Shown here piece by piece: positions 34,604 to 43,950 of a stretch of 64,000 nucleotides of DNA; position 1 is the first letter of the stretch; the number at the start of each line of letters is the position of its first letter. The notes under the pieces are model-generated. The model was not told the origin of the DNA, searched no databases, and was given only the letters and a program-made list of their open reading frames with translations. This stretch comes from Chitinophaga agrisoli (GTDB taxonomy: Bacteria; Bacteroidota; Bacteroidia; Chitinophagales; Chitinophagaceae). The DNA lies in contig NZ_VUOC01000002.1 of the NCBI RefSeq assembly GCF_008386695.1, forward strand, positions 922,481 to 986,480, read 5' to 3'. A program made the position numbers and the translations under genes.

Positions 34604-35194
34604 ATGGACAATGTGAATATTAAAGAGCTGCAGCATCAGATTGCACGTTATGGGGACGAACAGGCCTTTTCCGCGCTGTTCCGCCATTTTTATGACCGGT
34701 TACTGCGCTTCTGCATACAATATGTACAGGTGCACGAGGCGGCGGAGGAGATCGTATCAGACGTATTTGTAAAGGTGTGGAACCGCCGCGAGAGCCTGGA
34801 AACGATCAATAACCTGGAAGTATACCTGTTTGTAGCCATCAAGAACCACTCCCTTAATTACCTGGAGCAATATTCCTCCCTGCGTATTACCCCGCTTACC
34901 GATACGGGGATTTCCCAGCTTACCAATGCCGTAGACCCTGAGCGGGCCATGGAATGGAAAGAGGTGCTGTTTAAAATGGACCAGGAGGTAGACCGTTTGC
35001 CGGACCAGTGCCGCAAGGTCTTTAAGCTGATCAAGGAAGAAGGTTTCCGTTATAAAGAAGTAGCACAGATCCTGAATATATCCCCCCGTACTGTAGAAAC
35101 ACAGCTGTTCCGCGCCATGCGCCGCCTTAATGAAGCCATAGGCCCTTACCTGCCTGGTAATAAAGAAGGCGAAAAAAAATCTTTCCCCTTGTAA
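34604..35194 (+). CDS. ECF RNA polymerase sigma-70 factor
   Basis: I chose ATG 34604 (MDNVNIKELQHQI), 196 residues; upstream in-frame sequence crosses the previous terminator. Region 2 (about residues 16-85, EEIVSDVFVKVWNRRESLE) and region 4 (about 130-185, ILNISPRTVETQLFRAMRRL) are clear. With the FecR protein 49 bases on and the STN-containing SusC receptor, it forms a sigma/anti-sigma/receptor cascade that turns on the utilisation locus when substrate binds. Region 3 is absent, as in ECF factors. Confidence 0.95.
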   Translation: MDNVNIKELQHQIARYGDEQAFSALFRHFYDRLLRFCIQYVQVHEAAEEIVSDVFVKVWNRRESLETINNLEVYLFVAIKNHSLNYLEQYSSLRITPLTDTGISQLTNAVDPERAMEWKEVLFKMDQEVDRLPDQCRKVFKLIKEEGFRYKEVAQILNISPRTVETQLFRAMRRLNEAIGPYLPGNKEGEKKSFPL

Positions 35195-35243
35195 GTAATT
35201 CTGTCCTTACTACCTGTCCTTCTTGTACAATCTGCCTCCCCTT

Positions 35244-36296
35244 ATGATGCATGAAGATCTATTTGTTACACTCATCACCAGGAAACTTGCAGGCGAAGCC
35301 AGCGCGCAGGAACTGCAGGAACTGGAAACCCTGTTGCAAGCCAACCCGGAGTTACGGGAGCGTGCTGTTATCCTCCAGAAATACTATACGGAATCCCATC
35401 ACCATGTTACGGCTAATACAGAACAGGCCTTACAGCGCACTTTACAGCGCCTGCAGCAGCCGCAACAGGAAACATCGGAAGCGCCAGCGTCTAAGCCGCG
35501 TACTGCCCTGCGCCGCAGCCTGTATGCCGTAGCAACCGTAGCTGCCGCTGTGCTGGCATTTGTAATTATTACCCGGGTAATGAAACAACCCCGGCCTGCC
35601 GCGCCGCTGGCCGCCGCAGTTAAAACAGATACCGCCTCCTGGCTGAACCGCCAGAACGGTAAGGCCACCAAGGCCATTATTGAATTAACAGATGGCAGTA
35701 AGATCTGGCTGAATGCAGATAGCCGGCTCACTTACCCGGAAGTGTTCAGCAGCGCCGCTGCACAACGGGAAGTATACCTGGAAGGTGAAGCTTTTTTTGA
35801 TGTTGCCACAGATGCCGCCAGGCCTTTTATCATTCACCTCCGTAAAGGCACTATTAAGGTGTTGGGTACCTCTTTTAATATACGGGCGTATGAGAATGAG
35901 CCGGTGCAAACCTCTGTTACTACAGGCAAAGTGGCTTTTATACCACGGTATACAGATAACCGGCAACAACAGGATACCATCCTCATTATGCCGGATGTGA
36001 AAGTAAGCTATACACAAAGCACCGGGCAGCTTGTAAAGGAAACAACTGCTGCGGAAGATGATAAGGCATGGACAGAGGGCCGCCTGATCTTTAAGAACGC
36101 CAGCCTGGAAAGTATTGCCGCAGAGCTGGAGCGCAGCTTTGGAAAAAAGGTGGCGTTTAAAACGGATGCGCCGCGGCATTACCGCCTTACCGGCTCATTC
36201 CAGCATAACTCCCTGCAGGATATTATGTACTACCTGGCCAGGTCCAGGGCATTCCGTTATGAGATCACAGACAGCACATTACTGATCAGCGAATAG
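35244..36296 (+). CDS. FecR-family anti-sigma factor
   Basis: The 350-residue protein starts at ATG 35244 (MMHEDLF). A cytoplasmic part (about 1-90) binds sigma, one membrane helix is at about 92-110 (YAVATVAAAVLAFVIIT), the periplasmic FecR domain is about 130-230 (LEGEAFFDVATDAARPFIIHLRKGTIKVLGTSFNI) and a C-terminal DUF4974-type region is about 285-350 (NASLESIAAELERSFGKK). It restrains the sigma factor 49 bases upstream and receives a signal from the receptor's STN domain. The gene order sigma, anti-sigma, SusC is typical. Confidence 0.94.
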   Translation: MMHEDLFVTLITRKLAGEASAQELQELETLLQANPELRERAVILQKYYTESHHHVTANTEQALQRTLQRLQQPQQETSEAPASKPRTALRRSLYAVATVAAAVLAFVIITRVMKQPRPAAPLAAAVKTDTASWLNRQNGKATKAIIELTDGSKIWLNADSRLTYPEVFSSAAAQREVYLEGEAFFDVATDAARPFIIHLRKGTIKVLGTSFNIRAYENEPVQTSVTTGKVAFIPRYTDNRQQQDTILIMPDVKVSYTQSTGQLVKETTAAEDDKAWTEGRLIFKNASLESIAAELERSFGKKVAFKTDAPRHYRLTGSFQHNSLQDIMYYLARSRAFRYEITDSTLLISE

Positions 36297-36354
36297 GCAG
36301 ATACTGTTTTACCATATAGTCAACCAAATATTCATTTATAAACAAATCCACGCT

Positions 36355-39300
36355 ATGAGAGTTAAACCTATACTAGCGTTTCTCCCGCCGGCATTCCGTT
36401 CGTGGTGCGTTGCACTGCTTACCTGTATGGCGTTGTTGAATATGCTGGACCTGAGGGCCCAGGTGGCCTATGCTTACGGCATGCCGCCGCCCCGTACAAC
36501 GCAGCAACGGGATAATACGCCCGGCAAACCGCTGGACAACCGCATTAGCCTGCAGGTAAAAGACGAATACCTGGACCAGGTGCTGGAAAAGATAGAGAAG
36601 CAAACGCCTTTTGTGTTTGTATACTCTAATGATATGATCAAAACGGCGCAGCGCATTACGCTGGACGTGAAAGACAAACAGCTGTCAGAAGTGCTGCCCA
36701 TGCTGCTTTCGCCGCTGAATGTAAGTTATGAGCTGATCAACAACAAGATCATCCTGCGCCAGGGAAACGAGCCCGCAGCCGCCTTTCGCCAACAGGAACA
36801 GGTAACGGTAAACGGCCGCGTAATGGATGATAAGGGCGAAGGCATTCCAGGGGTGAATGTGCGCCTGAAGGACACCAATACCGGCACCACAACGGACGCC
36901 AGCGGTTTTTTTACGTTAAAGATCCCCAGTGGGCAAGCCAATGGTACCTTGGTTTGCTCGTCCGTTGGCTTCGTAACGGCAGAAGTGGGGATCAACAGCC
37001 GTACTAATCTTACTGTGGTATTACGGCCGGATGCCAAAGACCTGGGCGAGATCGTAGTAACGGCCTATAGCACGCAAAAGAAAACGCAGGTAACGGCCGC
37101 TATCAGCACCGTAGCTACCAAGGATATTACCAGCCGGCCCAGCGCCAACATGTTCCAGGCCTTACAGGGGCTGGCCCCCAACCTTACCATCCAGCAGAAT
37201 ACGGCGGAGCCAGGCGCCGCCCTGAACCTGAATATACGCGGGGTGGGCAGCTTAACGGGCAACGCGCCCCTGGTGATCATAGATGGGGTACAGGCAGGCA
37301 GCACCGGTTTGCAGAACCTGAACCCTTATGATGTGGAAAGCATTTCTGTACTGAAAGACGCCGCTTCTTCCGCCATATACGGATCACAGGCCGCCAATGG
37401 CGTGATCTATATTACCACTAAAAGGGGCAAAAAAGACGATAAACCCAGCGTACAATACAATGGCCTGTACGGCTGGCAGATGCCCACTACCCTGCCCCGG
37501 CAGGTAGAGGCCTGGGAATACATGACGCTGAAGAACGAAGCGCTGGTAAACTCCGGCAAAACGCCGCAGTTCAGCTCAGAAGATATACAGGACTGGCATA
37601 ACCGCGGCTCTGAAAAGGGTATGCTGCGGGAGCTGGTACGCCGGTATACGCCGCAGCAGAACCATAGCCTGAGCCTTACCGGCGGCGGCAAAAGCAGCAG
37701 TTACCTGCTGTCCCTGGGATATGTAGACCAGGGTAATATGCTGCAGAACTCCTGGCTCGCCTCCGACCAAAAGTTTTATTACAAACGTTATAACGCCCGC
37801 GCCAATGTAGCGGTGGATGTAAGCAAGTATGTAAAGGTGGCGGCCAATGTGGCTTATACCAAATCCTTTACGCGCACACATCCTTTTGATATGGGCATCC
37901 TGATGCGCGATGCCATGCGCGTACCGCGTATCTATCCCGTAAAGGACAGCCTGGGCAACTGGGTAGTACCGGCGCTTACCAGTAACAGCGTATTCGCGCA
38001 GCTGTCAGAAGGCGGTTATAAGCTGAATGAATTTGACAACCTGCTGGGCGGGCTGGATATAACGATCACCCCCACAGATCATCTCCGGTTTAATTTCAAT
38101 GCCTCCGGCGTATATAATATCAATAACGAAACGCAGCGGACTAACCGCTTCTCTTATGCGCCTTATTATACTACCGCCAATCCGCCCCAGTTTGATGAGA
38201 TACGGCAACAGGAGTTCAAAGACCTGAATACGAACGTGTATGCTACTGCGGAGTATGAGAATACTTTTGGGATGCATTATGTAAAGGCGCAGGTAGGCGC
38301 CCGCAGCGATGCTATTAATGAAGGTTATGGTTTCCGGGCAAACCGTATCGGCACCACCAACCTGGATAATGACTGGACCATTGGCGGGGGCTACCGCCCT
38401 AAGCCGGATGGCTCTTTTGACTACGGAAAGATCAGCGATTACAATGATATCGTAAACCCCAACCTGTATGCGCTGAACTCTCTTTTTGGCCGCGTTAACT
38501 ATGTATATAATGATAAGTACCTGGCGGAGTTCACCTGGCGTTATGACGGCTCATCCAAGCTGGCCCCGGGCCACCGCTGGCAGTTCTTCCCCGCCTTCTC
38601 ACTGGGCTGGCGTATTACTGACGAGGCGTTTATGGATTATGTAAAACAGCACATCGGCAATGTGAAGTTCCGCTTCTCCTGGGGACAGGTGGGCAACTCC
38701 AATATTGGCGGGTTTAACTACCTGGCCAGGGTATACATTAACCAGGGCGCCTATACCTTTAACAATACGCCGGTGCCGGGCAGCATCTTCTCCACCTATA
38801 ACGATCTGTTGCAGTGGGAAATATCAGAGATGACCAACTACGGTGTAGACGCTGATTTCTTTAAGGGCAAGCTGTCCGTTTCCTTCGATTATTTTAATAA
38901 GAACACTAGCGGCATTTACCTGTTCCAGACAGTACCCGGCACCGCCGGCGTTACCACAGACCAGGAAAAATCGCCACTGGAGAATGTTGGTGTAGTAAAC
39001 AATAAAGGCTGGGAGCTGTCTGTTACTTACCGCGCCAATACCGGCCCGGTGGCCCACTCCTTTAACTTTAACGTGTCAGATAACCTGAATAAAGTGGTGA
39101 AGTTTGGACAGGAATCCATCCGCGGCTCTGACTTCTCGTATATTATCCGCGAGGGTTTCCCCATTGCCTCTTATTTTGGCTATAAGTCTGATGGGCTGTA
39201 TCAGAACCTGGACGATATTAAACAAGCGCCTAAAGTGCCTTTTGCGTATAACCAGCAGGTAATGCCCGGCGATATCCGGTATATAGACCGGAATGGCGAT

Positions 39301-39870
39301 GGCACTATCAATGCGGATGACCGCTTCATCTTTGGCAATCCTTTCCCCCGTTATACATTCGGCTTTAACTACAGTGTTGCCTGGAAAGGTTTTGACCTGA
39401 ACATGTTCTGGCAGGGCGTGGGCAAACGCTCCCAGTTCCTGCGCGGCGATATCGTAGAAGCTTTCCATAATAACGAAGACCATGCTTTTGTACAGCACCT
39501 GGACCGCTGGACGCCCACCAATCCCGGGGCCAGCTACCCGCGGCTGACCATTGGCACGGCAGACGCTAACAATTTTGCCTACTCCGATTACTGGATGTTT
39601 GATACCAAATACCTGCGTTTAAAGAACCTGCAGGTAGGATATACGCTGCCACACTCCGTTACTGACAGGGTGCATATGGGCAGCGCGCGGATCTACTTTA
39701 CCAGTCTGAACCTGATCACCATTATGCCTTCCCGCTTCCGCGAGCTGGGCATGGATCCGGAGTTTACGCAGTTTGATGATAAGCTGAACTTTTCCAATTA
39801 TAACCCGATCGCGGGCCGTAACTATCCCAACGCCGCTACGTTCGCGTTTGGGCTGGATCTGAAGTTCTGA
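36355..39870 (+). CDS. SusC-like TonB-dependent receptor with STN signalling domain
   Basis: The 1171-residue protein has a signal region (about 1-45), an STN domain at about 62-136 (RISLQVKDEYLDQVLEKIEKQ to NNKIILRQ) that contacts the anti-sigma factor, a carboxypeptidase-regulatory-like domain (about 155-225), the SusC plug with ISVLKDAASSAIYGSQAANG (about 328-347) and a large barrel. It is the import channel of the locus and its sensor arm. SusD follows 25 bases later. The likely substrate, inferred from the GH76 gene, is alpha-1,6-mannan or a mannooligosaccharide. Confidence 0.96.
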   Translation: MRVKPILAFLPPAFRSWCVALLTCMALLNMLDLRAQVAYAYGMPPPRTTQQRDNTPGKPLDNRISLQVKDEYLDQVLEKIEKQTPFVFVYSNDMIKTAQRITLDVKDKQLSEVLPMLLSPLNVSYELINNKIILRQGNEPAAAFRQQEQVTVNGRVMDDKGEGIPGVNVRLKDTNTGTTTDASGFFTLKIPSGQANGTLVCSSVGFVTAEVGINSRTNLTVVLRPDAKDLGEIVVTAYSTQKKTQVTAAISTVATKDITSRPSANMFQALQGLAPNLTIQQNTAEPGAALNLNIRGVGSLTGNAPLVIIDGVQAGSTGLQNLNPYDVESISVLKDAASSAIYGSQAANGVIYITTKRGKKDDKPSVQYNGLYGWQMPTTLPRQVEAWEYMTLKNEALVNSGKTPQFSSEDIQDWHNRGSEKGMLRELVRRYTPQQNHSLSLTGGGKSSSYLLSLGYVDQGNMLQNSWLASDQKFYYKRYNARANVAVDVSKYVKVAANVAYTKSFTRTHPFDMGILMRDAMRVPRIYPVKDSLGNWVVPALTSNSVFAQLSEGGYKLNEFDNLLGGLDITITPTDHLRFNFNASGVYNINNETQRTNRFSYAPYYTTANPPQFDEIRQQEFKDLNTNVYATAEYENTFGMHYVKAQVGARSDAINEGYGFRANRIGTTNLDNDWTIGGGYRPKPDGSFDYGKISDYNDIVNPNLYALNSLFGRVNYVYNDKYLAEFTWRYDGSSKLAPGHRWQFFPAFSLGWRITDEAFMDYVKQHIGNVKFRFSWGQVGNSNIGGFNYLARVYINQGAYTFNNTPVPGSIFSTYNDLLQWEISEMTNYGVDADFFKGKLSVSFDYFNKNTSGIYLFQTVPGTAGVTTDQEKSPLENVGVVNNKGWELSVTYRANTGPVAHSFNFNVSDNLNKVVKFGQESIRGSDFSYIIREGFPIASYFGYKSDGLYQNLDDIKQAPKVPFAYNQQVMPGDIRYIDRNGDGTINADDRFIFGNPFPRYTFGFNYSVAWKGFDLNMFWQGVGKRSQFLRGDIVEAFHNNEDHAFVQHLDRWTPTNPGASYPRLTIGTADANNFAYSDYWMFDTKYLRLKNLQVGYTLPHSVTDRVHMGSARIYFTSLNLITIMPSRFRELGMDPEFTQFDDKLNFSNYNPIAGRNYPNAATFAFGLDLKF

Positions 39871-39895
39871 TGTACTGATGTAAAAAGCAACACGA

Positions 39896-41521
39896 ATGAA
39901 AAAACTACTTTTGATAATAACATGCTCCGTTTCGCTGCTCGCCTGTCGTAAGCTGGACCAGCCCATTACGCGCGAGTTTACGGAAACCGCCTACTGGCGG
40001 GATGCCCAGGATGCGCTGGATGCGCTGACCTCGTGCTACGAGCACTTTTCTAAAGACGATTATTATTTTGGCGATGAGGGCCTGAGCGATAACGCCTATG
40101 TAAGCGGCACCGGTTTCCTGAATGTTACTGCCGTGGCCAATGGCGGCTACGATCCTTCCAATGGCCGGGTAACAGATACCTGGGGCTATTATTTTACTAC
40201 CATCCGGCGCTGTAACCTGCTTACAGACAACATAGACAAAGTACCGGCCATGGACGAGGCACTGAAACGCCGTATTACGGCAGAAGCCCGTTTCCTGCGT
40301 GCCTACGCTTATTTTCAGCTCACCAACTGGTATGGCGATGTACCATTTTTTACCAGTGTGCTGCCTATTGAAGAATCCCGCAGCATTAGCCGTACCGGTA
40401 AGAGCGAGGTGATGCAGTTCATCTTCAGCGAGCTGACGGCTATCCGTAACGACCTGCCGGTGAACAACTACAGCGGCGGGGATGGCCAGTATGCAGATAA
40501 AGACAAAGGCCGCATTACCCGTGGCGCCGCCATCGCCCTCTCTGCCCGTATACACCTGTATAATAGCGAGTGGCAGGCCGCCGCAGACGACTGCGCCCTG
40601 CTGATCAACAATACCACCAACGGCAGCTATGAGCTGATGGGGGATTATGCCAGCATATTTACCGTGGCCAACGAGTACAACCGCGAGGTGATCCTGGACC
40701 TGCAATACGGCGGCGGCAAAACCAATGACAAACAACGCTCCTTTATGCCGCAAACGATCGCCCAGCTGCGTAGCGTACTGGTGCCCACACAAGACCTGGT
40801 GGATGATTATGTAATGCTAAACGGTAAAGGCATACGCGAAGCAGGATCCGGTTATGATGAGAACAATCCTTACCAGAACCGCGATCCCCGTTTTGAAGCC
40901 ACCATTCTGCACCATGGATCTACGGTAACGGATTTTAACGGTACGGTGCAGACCATCCTTACACAACCCGGCTCCAACCCCGCTACCAATAGCGTGGATG
41001 ACCAGGGCGCCTCCCCTACCGGTTATTATTTCTATAAATATTATGACCGTACGGCCACCAATTATCAATCCGGCCTGAACCTGATCATGATCCGTTATGC
41101 TGATGTGTTGCTGATGTATGCGGAGGCAAAGAACGAATTGGGGCAAATGGACGCCGCTACCTGGAACCAGACCATCCGCGCCCTGCGTATACGCGCCAAG
41201 TTCACGGACGCCGGTGCTACGGAATTTAATGCCGGCTGGGGCCAGGCGCTGCTGCGCACTATCATCCGCCGGGAAAGAAGGGCAGAACTGGCCTTTGAAG
41301 GACTGCGGATCTATGATGTGCGCCGCTGGAAGATAGCGGACCAGGTGCTGACCCGCCCCGTAAGAGGCATCCGGGTAAGCTCCGGCGCTTTTAATAAAGA
41401 TCCCAACGGTTATATCATCGTTGAGAACCGCACCTTCACCAATCCTAAACACTACCTGTGGCCCGTGCCCACTTTTGAAAGTGACCAGAACAAAAACCTG
41501 GGACAGAACCAGGGTTGGTAA
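39896..41521 (+). CDS. SusD-like substrate-binding lipoprotein
   Basis: The 541-residue protein has a lipobox Cys at 17 (VSLLAC) and the SusD core, for example EARFLRAYAYFQLTNWYGDVPF and MIRYADVLLMYAEAKNEL, and ends in the usual LGQNQGW. It forms the lid of the SusC channel encoded upstream and binds the glycan at the cell surface. The SusE-like gene follows 27 bases later, within one operon. Confidence 0.95.
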   Translation: MKKLLLIITCSVSLLACRKLDQPITREFTETAYWRDAQDALDALTSCYEHFSKDDYYFGDEGLSDNAYVSGTGFLNVTAVANGGYDPSNGRVTDTWGYYFTTIRRCNLLTDNIDKVPAMDEALKRRITAEARFLRAYAYFQLTNWYGDVPFFTSVLPIEESRSISRTGKSEVMQFIFSELTAIRNDLPVNNYSGGDGQYADKDKGRITRGAAIALSARIHLYNSEWQAAADDCALLINNTTNGSYELMGDYASIFTVANEYNREVILDLQYGGGKTNDKQRSFMPQTIAQLRSVLVPTQDLVDDYVMLNGKGIREAGSGYDENNPYQNRDPRFEATILHHGSTVTDFNGTVQTILTQPGSNPATNSVDDQGASPTGYYFYKYYDRTATNYQSGLNLIMIRYADVLLMYAEAKNELGQMDAATWNQTIRALRIRAKFTDAGATEFNAGWGQALLRTIIRRERRAELAFEGLRIYDVRRWKIADQVLTRPVRGIRVSSGAFNKDPNGYIIVENRTFTNPKHYLWPVPTFESDQNKNLGQNQGW

Positions 41522-41548
41522 TATTATCACACGCATAAACTCCCGTAT

Positions 41549-42691
41549 ATGAATAAACGTATCATCAACATAGTTTCTATACTGCCTCTGCTGCTGGCTG
41601 TTGTGCTGGGCGGCTGTAAAAAGGACGATTATAAGATCAACACCAACCTGCAGCCCGTAGCCAGGCTCACTGCCCCGGTTAATAACAAATTTGTGAAGCT
41701 GCAGCCTGCTACCAGCGCCAGCGTGACCTTTGAATGGGACCAGGCCCGTGCGGAAGATGGCTCCCTGGTGTTATATGAAGTAGCTTTTGACAAAGCGGAT
41801 GGCGATTTCTCTAACCCTATTGCCAAATTCACGGCTGATGGCGGCGGCGTACAGAACCATCTGTCCCTTTCGCATAAATCCCTGAACGGTATTGCCGGCA
41901 GCGCAGGCATACCCGCCCTTGGCACCGGTAAGCTGAAATGGACGGTGCTGGCGGCCAAAGGGTATAATATCCAAAAGGCCAGCGAGGACCGTATCGTGGA
42001 AGTTGAAAGGCCCAACGGCTTTGCAGAGATACCGGTGGATGTATACCTGACCGGCGAAGCCACTGAAGCAGGTACAGACCTTTCCAAAGCCATCCGGTTA
42101 AAGAGCATTTCCAATGGGGTATTTGAAGTATACACTTCTTTGAAAGACGGTAAATACCAGTTCACAGACCGTAACAGCGGCACGCCTGCTACTTATTCTG
42201 TAGCCGGCACCGTGCTGAAAGAAGGCGGCGAATCTACCCACACGGGCACTAAAGTATACCGCCTGCGCCTGGACTTTAATAATACCAACGCCACCGCTAC
42301 AGAGATCACTGGTATGGGATTATGGTTTGCGCCGGATAACAAGATCATGTTTGACCTGAGCTATGCAGGTAATGGTATGTTCACGGCCACCAACCAGGTG
42401 ATCACCTTTAAACAGGAATCGTGGGGCCGTGATGAGCGTTATAAGTTCCGTATGAATGTAAAGGATGCTGATGGCAACGCCGGCGAAGAATGGGTGGGCA
42501 GCTCCAATGCCGATAACTCCCGGCCTACCAGCGCTACGCCGCTTACTTTCTGGGAGCTATGGCCCATTGCGAATAATGATCAATGGAATTATTGCTATAA
42601 GTTCCAGACAGAAGTGGATACCAAAGCCTGCGATGTGAAAGTGTATTTCCAGGCGGATAAGGCATACACACATGAAGTAATAGTGTTATAA
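41549..42691 (+). CDS. SusE/SusF-like surface glycan-binding lipoprotein
   Basis: The 380-residue protein has a lipoprotein signal with Cys at 23 (VVLGGC), an N-terminal SusE-type Ig-like region (about 30-150, with FEWDQARAEDGSLVLYEVAFDKADGDF) and two starch-binding-type beta sandwich regions (about 160-260 and 265-375). SusE-like proteins hold polysaccharide at the outer membrane. Its place between SusD and the GH76 enzyme supports a role in alpha-mannan binding. The sugar-binding residues cannot be identified from the sequence alone. Confidence 0.87.
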   Translation: MNKRIINIVSILPLLLAVVLGGCKKDDYKINTNLQPVARLTAPVNNKFVKLQPATSASVTFEWDQARAEDGSLVLYEVAFDKADGDFSNPIAKFTADGGGVQNHLSLSHKSLNGIAGSAGIPALGTGKLKWTVLAAKGYNIQKASEDRIVEVERPNGFAEIPVDVYLTGEATEAGTDLSKAIRLKSISNGVFEVYTSLKDGKYQFTDRNSGTPATYSVAGTVLKEGGESTHTGTKVYRLRLDFNNTNATATEITGMGLWFAPDNKIMFDLSYAGNGMFTATNQVITFKQESWGRDERYKFRMNVKDADGNAGEEWVGSSNADNSRPTSATPLTFWELWPIANNDQWNYCYKFQTEVDTKACDVKVYFQADKAYTHEVIVL

Positions 42692-42713
42692 AACAGCTTA
42701 AAGCTTATAAAAT

Positions 42714-43850
42714 ATGCGTTCATTCCTATCATTGCTACTGCTGTTATCCATTGCCTGCACTTCCTGCCTGAAAGAGCCGGTAGATGATGGCCCCGGGCCG
42801 GGCGCCGGCAAAGGCGCCTACCAGTTTAACTGGCCGGGCATTGCAGACTCTGCGCAGGCTGCGCTTGGCGGCAGCTTCTATAACAGCGGCGGTAAGTACT
42901 TTAATAAGAACAATGCCGGTGACGTCACCTTTAATTACTGGCCCAATGCCCATGCGCTGGACGTGCTTACGGACGCGTATATCCGTAAGAATGACGAAGC
43001 TATCCGCACCCGCATGAACGACCTGCTGGACGGCATGAAGGTAAAAAACGGCAACACCTATATCAACCATTTCTATGATGATATGGAGTGGATGACGCTG
43101 GCCTGCCTGCGGGCCTATGAAGCCACCGGCGACGCCCGTTATAAAACGGTAGCGCAGGAACTGTGGAATGATATCAAAGGCGGCTGGGACGATATCTGGG
43201 GCGGTGGTATTCACTGGAATAAGGATAAATCCAAAAAGTATAAGAACACGCCGGCTAATGCGCCCGCCTGTATCATTGCCGCACGTATGTACCAGGTTAG
43301 CCGGGACCCGGCGGACCTGGAGTGGGCTAAAAAGATCTATGAATGGGAAAAGGCCACGCTGGTAGATCCCGCCTCCGGGCTGGTATGGGATGGTATTAAC
43401 CAGGATGGCAGCGGCACGGTGAATAAAGACTGGAAATTCACTTATAACCAGGGCGTATTTATAGGCGCTGGCGTAGAGCTGTATAAACTTACCGGCGAGA
43501 CCTCCTATATCAATGACGCCTTAAAAACGGCCAATAATGCCCTGGGAGGCGATTTTACCCAAAGCAACCTGGTCAAGGATGAAGGCGGTGGCGATGGCGG
43601 CCTGTTTAAAGGTATACTCGTGCGCTACCTGTTGCTGCTGATCACCGATGGCGATCTAAACAGCACGGATAAAACGCGGTTTATGAGCTTCCTGCAGCAG
43701 AATGCGGAAACGCTGTGGCTGCAGGGTACATCGCGCCCGCAGATCTTCTTTGGCCCCAACTGGAAAGCGCCTGTTACCACCACAGATATGACCACCCAGC
43801 TTAGCGGTGTGATGCTGATGGAGGCAATGGCAAAACTGAGCGAAAATTAA
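42714..43850 (+). CDS. GH76 endo-alpha-1,6-mannanase-like lipoprotein
   Basis: The 378-residue enzyme has a lipoprotein signal (Cys at 15 or 18) and the (alpha/alpha)6 architecture of GH76. The double aspartate D122-D123 in FYDDMEWM is the catalytic pair, and the later motifs GGWDDIWGGGIHWNKD and TYNQGVFIGAGVELYKLTG fit the family. It would cut alpha-1,6-linked mannose, as found in fungal cell wall mannan backbone, at the cell surface. It is the only glycosidase of the locus, so trimming of side chains must rely on other loci. The final stop codon lies inside the terminator stem. Confidence 0.88.
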   Translation: MRSFLSLLLLLSIACTSCLKEPVDDGPGPGAGKGAYQFNWPGIADSAQAALGGSFYNSGGKYFNKNNAGDVTFNYWPNAHALDVLTDAYIRKNDEAIRTRMNDLLDGMKVKNGNTYINHFYDDMEWMTLACLRAYEATGDARYKTVAQELWNDIKGGWDDIWGGGIHWNKDKSKKYKNTPANAPACIIAARMYQVSRDPADLEWAKKIYEWEKATLVDPASGLVWDGINQDGSGTVNKDWKFTYNQGVFIGAGVELYKLTGETSYINDALKTANNALGGDFTQSNLVKDEGGGDGGLFKGILVRYLLLLITDGDLNSTDKTRFMSFLQQNAETLWLQGTSRPQIFFGPNWKAPVTTTDMTTQLSGVMLMEAMAKLSEN

Positions 43851-43870
43851 TGTGCACATCTGCACATTAA
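43847..43870 (+). terminator. Terminator hairpin that includes the GH76 stop codon
   Basis: TTAATGTGCA (43847-43856) and TGCACATTAA (43861-43870) form a perfect 10-bp stem with the loop CATC. The stop codon TAA (43848-43850) is within the 5' arm. AAGCTGTTTTTC follows. The hairpin separates the sus-type operon from the kinase gene. Confidence 0.65.
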
Positions 43871-43950
43871 AAGCTGTTTTTCATCCGTCGATTCTGGCCG
43901 TTCATCCGTTTGTGCAGGAATAACCGCGTTTTTTACGATTTTTGGATCGC

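Noticed and set aside
42714-43850. GH76 gene as a GH92 or GH125 mannosidase
   Set aside because: The FYDDMEW double aspartate and the size of 378 residues fit GH76, not the longer GH92 or the GH125 motifs.
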